The notes below the pieces were generated by a model. It did no database searches and was not told the DNA's origin. It saw only the letters and a program-made list of their open reading frames with translations. The position numbers were made by a program, and so were the translations under genes. DNA of 64,000 bases from Clonostachys chloroleuca. Taxonomy: Eukaryota > Ascomycota > Sordariomycetes > Hypocreales > Bionectriaceae. Positions 56,496 to 64,000 of the stretch are shown in pieces. The number at the start of each line of letters is the position of its first letter. The first letter of the stretch is position 1. The stretch lies in assembly GCA_037952775.1 (NCBI GenBank), contig JBANAY010000003.1, positions 14,198,001 through 14,262,000 on the forward strand, given 5' to 3'.

Positions 56496-58619
56496 ATTCC
56501 TTAGATGATTTATAACGGGCTGTTAACCCTTTGACCTCAGTTTATAGTATGCAAGATAAATTTAGTATCTACCTTTAAAGGGAAATGGATATATAAGTCC
56601 TGTACGGATATAAGTTTAGCTATCTATCTTATATTAATTAGGCTTGTAGCCTCTAATCTATTATTCAAACCTCAGGTACCCTCTAAGATACTTTACTAGT
56701 AGCCGGATTATACTATACCTTGGTAACTGGAGATACCTAAACCTATGATTTAACTGTTTTATTTTATAAAGTTAAGTCTATTCAATTAATATAAAGGAGC
56801 CTTGAGGATCTATAATTAATAGGGATTATAACCCTTATTAAACATATAGTGACTCTATATCTTGTAGAGGTATATTGTTTTTTATATATTTTTACCTTAC
56901 TTTCCAGCTTCCTACTCCCTTTTTTTCTGATTAGTATTTACAGAAGCTAATACTTAGTTATTTAAGAGCTATTTTAGTAATGTAGTAACTGCTGAAACCT
57001 ATTTTAATAGTCTCTTAACTCTACTAGGCCTCTACTTATTAGAAGGCAGGCTTAATATACTGATAGATTTTAATAAGGAGCTTATAACTCAGTATCTTAT
57101 ATTATAAGTCTTATCTTAATTTACTTAGAATATATCTGTAACCTGGTTCTATAGGATATAGAATATTATTTATACTGTATAGAGCTATATATAAGAAGCT
57201 GATCTTATTAATAAGAGGAATATATAGCCTAGTCTAATAAATTTAGAAGAAGATCTGGTATTACTATATAGCCAGTATTTAGGATATTCTAGAGATACCG
57301 AACGTCTATAACTCCAACTTAAGATAATAGTAATATTACCTTTCTTCTTTATAATATTTCCTCTACTAGCTAAGTTCTATTATCTTAATAGGTTTCCCCT
57401 GATTAAGTACCTAAAGTTCTCAATAGAATTAACTAAATCTATTAGTTAAAGTTAAAATACTTATAATATATACTGAGCTCCGGTAGAGTATTCTATATCG
57501 AAATTAAACTATACTCTGGTTATCTCTTATATACTATTACTAGTTAGTATTATTAAAAAAATAATTCCAGACTACTTATTTACTAGAAATTTATTTACTA
57601 CCTCTTAGTATAGTATTACTATTACTTCCGGGTTTTACTAGTATAGAGCTTTAGGTTTATTAAATACTGATAAACCTATTAAGTACTAGTTATTTCAGCT
57701 TCTTATAATAATACTGGTTTATAATCTTAATTAAACTAGTAATAAATTAAATATTTATATCTTATTAGACTTATAGTTCTAGTAGTACTTTGTTAGTACC
57801 TATAGTTTAGTATAGTATTAATTATATATATATAACGAGATAATATAGATAATTAAAAGCTATTTTTTTATAGTTTAATTCAGAGCTAGAGTAAAGCCTG
57901 TAATATAGCCTAATAGGAAGAAGCCTAATAGTAATTATTTAAGATTACTTAGTCTTTAAGTCGACCTTAAGTTCTTACGGAGAGAGTATAGGGAAGAGAA
58001 CTTCGGAAGTAATAATACACAAGGAAACCTAAGGTCTAAACTGGATATATTATATATAAGGCTTATTATATTAAGTATAATAAGCAGAAACTAAGCTGCC
58101 TCCACTATAAGAGAGCTGGGGTATTATACAGTAGTTTTATAAAGGTACTAATTAAAAAGAAACCCAGAATCATCTACTCTACTACTAGCTTAATACTAAT
58201 ATATCTACAGCCTGAGAAGTCAGAGTATAGTTATATAAGTGGTCAGATATATCCCTGCTCTCCCGTCGGATTAGATCGTTTCCTATCCGCTCCAGATGGA
58301 GAAGGGTTAACCGCAGCAGGTTTAGGTTGGGTTCTGAGTTCAGGGGGCAAGTACAGGTATCAGAATATTTGCTATATAATAGTACTATCAGTACTATCCA
58401 TAATACCTGGTATAATACTTTAACAGTTAGTTTAGAATACTGCCTAAAATAAAGTAATCTATATCTAGAATAGTAAAGGTTAACTAATATTATATTTTGA
58501 ATCTATATAATATAGCTATATATTATATAGGATACCTATTTCTCTCCGCTAATTATACTCTGTCTATATATAAGGTCGATAGGATTATAACGCTTACTAC
58601 GATCTCATCGCTTCTTACA
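56496..58619. other. A/T-rich desert 4
   Basis: A/T-saturated and without genes. A short GC-richer patch lies at about 58240-58350. Confidence 0.55.
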
Positions 58620-59212
58620 AATATATATACATATTTATTTCTTAGCTAGAAATACTCTCTTAGACAGTAATCAGTAACAATCACTACTACTTCATAGCAA
58701 CTAGCCCCTCAGTACTCGTATATCAGCAGTAACTCGCTGTAACGGTTAGGTGACTTACACTGGACGGGGGTCTAGGGTAGGTCAGGATGTAACCAATCAG
58801 AGTATTGTTCTGAGTGGCGCGATCAGGTTGTCGTAAGCTGTGCAATGCGAGTCACTGTCAATGTGCGAGTATTGTGGAGCTAGTAATAATAGATGCGTAG
58901 ACGATGTTATTGATAACTTTCTGAAAGAGTGTTCTATCTAATGAAATGAATGTGTATATATACTAAGGGATCATTGAAGGGTGGCAATGATCCGTGTTCC
59001 TGGATCAGGAGGATTATTGCGAGATCCCAATGATCCGCGGGTGATTGGTTGAAAAGTGTGGGGTCCCACACGTGATCCGTGCGTTGGGATGAAATTCATA
59101 ACACTCGCACAGCACAAAGACAACCTGATCACCCCTCTCAGAATAATACTCTGATTAGTTATATCCTGGCCTACCCTAGACCCCCGTCCAGTATAAGTCA
59201 CCTAATTATTAT
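58620..59212 (-). repeat. Older family-3 copy split by an insertion (parts 58620-58737 and about 59104-59212)
   Basis: The right part is the reverse complement of the first half of the unit, and the left part is the reverse complement of its second half. Together they form one minus-strand copy interrupted by the insertion 58738-59103. Confidence 0.6.
58738..59103 (+). mobile_element. Family-3 element, best-preserved copy (366 bp), nested
   Basis: Starts TGTAACGGTTAGGTGAC and ends GAAATTCATAACA, with CTCGC on both sides (58733-58737 and 59104-59108). This fits a solo LTR with TG...CA ends and a 5-bp target duplication, inserted into an older inverted copy. The first 226 bases are the repeat shared with 52315 and 53281; the last 140 contain several ATGATCC/GGATCA motifs. 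Confidence 0.65.
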
Positions 59213-59215
59213 ACT

Positions 59216-60577
59216 ATGATTGGGAATCGACACTCTCAACAATCCAGCCGAAGCCCTCTGCAATCCAGACTCGTGGAGCGGAGTTTGTCAGCTGAAATAC
59301 CAGGTGATCTTTTCAAACGCATCAAAGTCTCAAATGAGGGGAAAGTCTGGTCCCAAGTCGATTTACAGCTATCGGAAATTTTGGACTGCCCGGTGGCCCT
59401 GAATACTGTTGAGGAATTCGAATCCGACATAGACCTTAATAAAACCTCGCTTCCACCTAGCAGCACCCTGGATCTTTTCGTTCAACTCTTTAATAAGACA
59501 CCTCAGATGAAAACCTTGACTTGGGAAGGGGCGATTTTGAAGTACGATGAGCGGGAGGAGCTCCCTCCTTCACCAATAGGGCAGCATTTCACTCTACACA
59601 ATGTCCAGTTCCCGGGTGTGACGACAATGATCCTCGGTCCAAACTTGGACTTCTTCATACCCATGATACCGAACCTTCAATCGTTGCGTTCTTCTTCTGA
59701 CCCCGGCTGGGGCAAGTGGATGCGCTACTATTTTCCTCGTCCGTTGGGAAAACCAACTTTCGGGTTAATCAAAGCAGCATCAGCGGCTAGCAAGTTACGG
59801 GAGTTTGAGCTGGTAGCCCTTTGGACCAAAGAATTGACCACCAAATTCCACCAGGGATTCCCGAATCTAGAGACAATTCGACTGCATGGCTCGCTGGATG
59901 GGTTTGGCCCCGATGGCTATGAATTGGGAGATATATTGAATGTAAGCGCCTCGCTGCAACACCGAGCCACACAGTTTAAAACTTCGTACTGATATATTCA
60001 CTCATCTTAGGGAACGTTTGAGGTCATTTTCTCACTTGAAAGCCCTCACTGAAATTTTCCTGCCTTTTGTCCAAGATCCACAACTAGGGCTTGAATTCCC
60101 TGGCTGTGAAAGCTGCTCGGCCGTCGAGGCGAGAAAAATGCGCGACTCGAACTCACCATCTATCTATCTCTCATAGAAGTTGTGACGAACATTGCGGTAG
60201 AAAATTTGCCTAAACTCAGGAGGATTTGCTTCCAACGGTATGCTTGCACGGATGTAGTCAGTGGCGAGAAGCCATCCTGGGCTTGGACCGGCAAACTGAG
60301 AGAGTATGTCCTAGAGGCGTCGCCGCGATTTGACAGATATAATACGAAGGAAATTCTTAAAAAGAAGATCCCAATGGACCTCTTCTTGATAGCTGGGAGA
60401 TGGATCAGGAGTGGTTTCCACAGGGGAAAGAAAATGGCGAGCGCTATGAACGCGCAGCTGATGAACTCTAGTATAGTCGATGTCTGCTTTTCGGCCCTCT
60501 TGGACAAAGCCACAACTTGGAGAAAATCTCACAGACCACTTATGAGTTCTTTGTTCTCAAGGAGCAGATGGAAATAA
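59216..60577 (+). pseudogene. Possible F-box/LRR-like protein, 5'-truncated and broken
   Basis: The main frame to about 59942 reads DLFVQLFNKTPQMKTLTWEG, HFTLHNVQFPGVTTMILGPN, FFIPMIPNLQSLRSS, ASKLREFELVALWTKEL and FPNLETIRLHGSLDG, with the Leu-x-x-Leu spacing of leucine-rich repeats in fungal F-box-type proteins. A likely intron (59943-60010, GTAAGC to TCTTAG) is followed by LRSFSHLKALTEIFLPF in a frame one base off, and after a TCTATCTATCTC slippage site by TNIAVENLPKLRRICFQRYA. The start abuts the nested repeat at 59212, so the N-terminus (and any F-box) is lost. It is a relic; the LRR reading is moderate and the F-box is only a guess. Confidence 0.5.
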
Positions 60578-61422
60578 TAACAAAATACAGTACCAGGTTA
60601 GTACCAGGTTATGCAGGCACTATGCAGACTTACGTTGCATCTTCCTGTAATAATACACGTGCTGATATATTCATGCACTCCAGAAGGACGATTAAGAAGA
60701 GTTGGAAGTAGTTGTTCATTTTCAGTATCGAAAATTTGGTTCCTATCCGACTTACAAAGCCGTTTACATGAGTCACTCTTTATTTCACTCATACCCGCCG
60801 GGCGATATGCATATTCGGACTCGGTCGCGTATGACTGCTTGGAGCCTCAATCAAAGAGGACATCACTCCAGCCAACAGACACTCACTCGAAAGATGAACT
60901 TGTTGATCCCCATTTACGGTAAGTTCTTATTTAGGTGTGAGATGTAAACCCATCACTGAAAATTGAAATATATCTGAATGCCACCGTGTAGTATTCAAGA
61001 AAGATTATCTCCCCAAGAAAAACAATTCAAAGCTAATATGAATTCCAATTCCATCCAATCACGTCATTATTCGCTGAAGACCACAACCACAAACGAAGAT
61101 TTTGTCTGAAAGCATAAGCCACCACATCGCTCTCGAAAATCTGAACCACAAGTCTCTCTTATGCATGCCTGAATTTCTTCCTGAAGCCTCCCACTATTGA
61201 AGGCATGTCTGCCACGGCCCACCACCAACGCCCCTGGTACGGACCTTGGGCAAAATCCTCGAGACAAAGATCAGAAGTATTGCAGGAGGACTTCCGGAGG
61301 GCGGAGCCACCTTAGTATAGATCGTATTCGATGGCAAGCAGGTCACGCTTTCCCCTACCCTTACCCCCCTCTGGGTTATCTTTCTTAGCTGAAGGCTTGG
61401 GAGCAGGCTGATCTCTTTTCCT
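60578..61422. other. Gene-free stretch
   Basis: Short frames at 60611-60944 show no recognised domain. Confidence 0.4.
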
Positions 61423-61704
61423 TTAGCCGCGGACAAACAAATACTCGTCTTCCTCGTACATATCGCGCTCGTCAAGTTCATCGAATAGATGGCGCCTTCG
61501 ATCTATGTAAGGTCGCCGTGTGGGTTCAGATCTGGGTTTCCTGGAAAATGTAGGTGCTGATGCTAACTTAGGCCTAGGCTTAGGTTTAGGACTAGGTCCT
61601 TTCCCAGGCTGGCGGACAAAGATATCACGCTCGTAAAGCTCTTCAAGCAGATCAAGAGCCTCTAGCCCGGCCTCGGCGTCGCGGGCAACAAGCTCGGGAG
61701 CCCA
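61423..61704 (-). pseudogene. C-terminal part of a Pro/Lys/Arg-rich acidic-basic repeat protein
   Basis: A 94-codon frame closed by a stop on both sides (TAA at 61705-61707 and 61423-61425) and lacking a Met. It starts WAPELVARDAEAGLEALD, which resembles a signal-peptide cleavage region. It contains two similar units, LLEELYERDIFVRQPGKG and LFDELDERDMYEEDEYLF, separated by a PKPKPRP linker and a basic stretch (RKPRSEPTRRPYIDRRR). It is probably the remains of a small secreted or propeptide-type protein whose N-terminus is lost. No family was recognised. Confidence 0.45.
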
Positions 61705-61707
61705 TTA

Positions 61708-63634
61708 CATCGAATGTGGAGCTCTCTGTACGTCCAGCAGCTATGTCTGCTTCAAGTAGAATCCTTACAAAACCATTGGTCCCTTGTCTTAAGATATCCT
61801 CCTTATATGAAGAAAGGCTGTTATTGTCGTAGAAGAATTCAGCTGCATCAGAATACTCTAATAAAAAAGATGTATCAGCTTAGTGACGCAGGGCGTCCAT
61901 GGAGAGGCAGAGGGGTCTTATGGCCCTCGTATACTTTGCCCCGTCCAATATGTTTTGGGGCAGAACCCTGAAGTGGATAATTGCAAGGGTTTCGGGTTCC
62001 GGATGGTTTCCAGAACATGGTCTACGCATTGTAAATTGAGCAACGAACTCTGAGCTAGGGCTCCATTATTGCAGGTCCTCGACCTTAGGAAATGAGTGGT
62101 GACTTGGCTATAATAGAAATCTCTACTCTAAAACTCATTTCGTAAAATGTTAACCACTTAAAATCCTTGAATAGTTGGCAATGTATGCCCTTGTAGAATG
62201 TAGCTTAATAACGCCCACTCATGATAATTACGTTACCCATTCATCTAACAGCGCATATTGTATCCCATCCCTGGCTTCTGCTGTTCTCGTGGTGTGTCCT
62301 TGTGAGTCGACTCTGTCATCTAATGGCAGTGGAGATTCCGGGCTTGCTCATCTATGACGCATTGGCCGAAGAAACGGAATCGCTGATAATGCCTTCATTT
62401 TCGGTGCTAAGCTTAGTTCCGAGTAAATATAGAATACGTGAGCTATAATAATTTCCGAAGCAAATACAATAAAATCAAATATAATATATAAAAAATATAA
62501 AGCACGCAGTGAGGCGAGCCGCGGCCCTTTCTCTTGCTATTGATGCCAATCCTCAAGACCAATCACCCAGGCGAAAATTCAGTCAGAAAAGACAAAAGGC
62601 TCATCTCATTCACATAACCGTGTTCGATCGGATCAGGTTGATCGTCTATGCCGGATGCCTGGCACTCAATACCCCCACCTGTGCTCAATATAGCTAAGAA
62701 GAGTCCAGGGCGTGTTGGAAGCGCAGAAAACCAGTCACGTGTTTGAAGCTTGCCAAAAGTCTCGGGGCCGTGGCCACGTATCAACGGCGACAGGGAAAAG
62801 CCACCAGTCCCAGGTGTCCCTGGACAGCTAGTACAAAAGTTCAATCGAGCCTTGTCCTGCTTTCAGTCTTAAGCAGCCTGTTTTCAGACTAAAATATCCA
62901 TTTTCTGACTCAGGTGCACCTAGACTTTATCTTTGTCTGTGCAGCTATTCCAAAACTAAGCCACGCCACTTAGTGATGATTCCAAACCTCTATAACATCC
63001 TACCTTTTGTTGACCGCACTATTTTAATCAGGGCAGGCTGATTCTTGCTTGTGAAGCTGCATGATGTAAAATGATGACTGTATATGGTATACACAGCCAA
63101 CGGCAATTTTTTTTTGGTTGTTTGATAGAGTCCGTCAACACTAAGGCTATCATAATGAATATTTAGTTGCTAAATAATCACTCCATCTCTATGCATATGC
63201 CTAATTAAGGATATTAGCATTATGGATGATCAACCATGTGGGCGGCGAGCTTTAGTGTGTAGAGCTTGCTGTAAGTCTTGCAGAATTTGTAGTCATCATG
63301 ACCACTCTAGGTTTTCTTTCACAAGTCAGTTTTTCAGACTAGTCAGGACCCTCTGTATTTGCAGATCGGATTCTGCTGACAGTTGAAGGAATTATACCTC
63401 TAACGCGATTAGCTCCATCGTATCAAGACGAGTTTGAGCTCCTTTGCCTCAGATTGCTCATCTCAGAAACCATGACTATTATTACTTTCCAACTACTGCA
63501 TGTTCAACCACGACCACAGCGACGAACTATAATAATCTTATTTCAACTCTTTATACGATGATATATAGATAGTCTAGGATAAACTGATATATTCAATTCA
63601 AATACGAAAAGCTTTTAGGCGACAGTATCACAAG
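61708..63634. other. Gene-free stretch
   Basis: Only short overlapping frames on both strands; nothing recognised. Confidence 0.4.
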
Positions 63635-64000
63635 CTAGATATACAGGCGTTCTATCTCTTCTTTATATTCATCAATTATCCTCCGCCGATCCAGGGTTCC
63701 TTTACCAAGTCTCACCAGCAGCCTCTCGGCACTAGCAATAATAATATTCTGTAGCGGAATACAGATATCAGGGGACAGTGACTGATTCAGAAGTTTAATC
63801 ATAGATCGTACTTCCTCGAGACCCAGCTCCTTAACCGTTTCAGGTTCAATAATTAAGAATGGGGAAGGTTTGCCGTTACCGCCGACCATTGCTGCCCTTA
63901 TATTTGGCTGTATGTTGAAGTATTCTTCCAAATTAGTAGCTCGGACCTTTGCCAGCTATATAAGTTTCAACAAGTCGTCCTTTCTACCACGGTAACGAAT
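63635..64000 (-). pseudogene. C-terminus of an adenylate-forming (AMP-binding) enzyme, runs off the window
   Basis: The minus-strand frame reads RYRGRKDDLLKLI, then a TAG (63956-63958), then LAKVRATNLEEYFNIQP, AAMVGGNGKPSPFLIIEPE and LGKGTLDRRRIIDEYKEEIE to the stop at 63635. Y-R-G-R-K-D-D is the A8-like hinge, and KGT-x-R-R is the C-terminal lysine motif of adenylation domains in NRPS-like synthetases and acyl-CoA ligases. The TAG sits where a sense codon is expected, so it may be a pseudogene; a small intron could also remove it. The N-terminal part is outside the window. Confidence 0.65.

Noticed and set aside
58971..59201. 76-codon minus-strand frame
   Set aside because: It lies wholly in the nested repeat and its flank and has no domain.

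Overview
This window looks like a decaying accessory (possibly subtelomeric) region of a filamentous ascomycete (Pezizomycotina; genus not resolved). The reasons are short introns of about 45-125 nt with GTRNGT donors and CTAAC/CTGAC-like branch sites, pyrimidine-rich leaders, Zn2Cys6 regulators, Kex2-type KR sites, LTR retroelement debris, and long A/T-dominated tracts whose C-to-T and G-to-A changes fit repeat-induced point mutation (RIP). No tRNA, rRNA, CRISPR array or bacterial-type operon was seen.

Layout. At 0.5-1.0 kb there is a broken secreted precursor with three Kex2-spaced YC-x6-C repeats, close to a CHAT-protease-like relic (1.8-2.4 kb) and a broken WW/ZZ-finger gene (3.3-4.7 kb). 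The best-preserved genes follow: a type I membrane protein (6.3-7.3 kb), a subtilisin-family secreted protease of three exons (10.5-13.3 kb), and a small cysteine-rich secreted peptide (16.9-17.3 kb).

From about 18 to 44 kb lies a graveyard of enzyme and regulator genes: two SDR relics, two Zn2Cys6 regulator relics (one with its zinc cluster at the C-terminus), two paralogous alpha/beta-hydrolase genes plus a third 3'-end copy, an intact-looking small three-exon gene (27.8-28.4 kb), a reductase fragment, a SABATH-type carboxyl methyltransferase with one nonsense codon, and an AIF-like oxidoreductase fragment. A truncated MFS transporter (50.1-50.7 kb) and the C-terminus of an adenylate-forming enzyme (63.6-64 kb) complete a set that resembles a dismantled secondary-metabolism cluster. 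That link is inference from neighbourhood only.

Mobile DNA: a gag-only retroelement relic (21.0-21.9 kb); a 1.1-kb MULE relic with long terminal inverted repeats and an 8-bp target duplication (24.3-25.4 kb); a 654-656-bp LTR present twice in opposite orientations (30.3 and 55.8 kb); a second, roughly 215-bp solo-LTR pair (48.1 and 51.8 kb); and a third family nested at 52.3-53.5 and 58.6-59.2 kb, whose copies show RIP-type differences directly. The tracts at 35.6-36.8, 45.1-48.9 and 52.0-58.6 kb are A/T deserts with no readable gene. Most nonsense codons in the relics (CAG to TAG, CGA to TGA, CAA to TAA) are of the RIP type.
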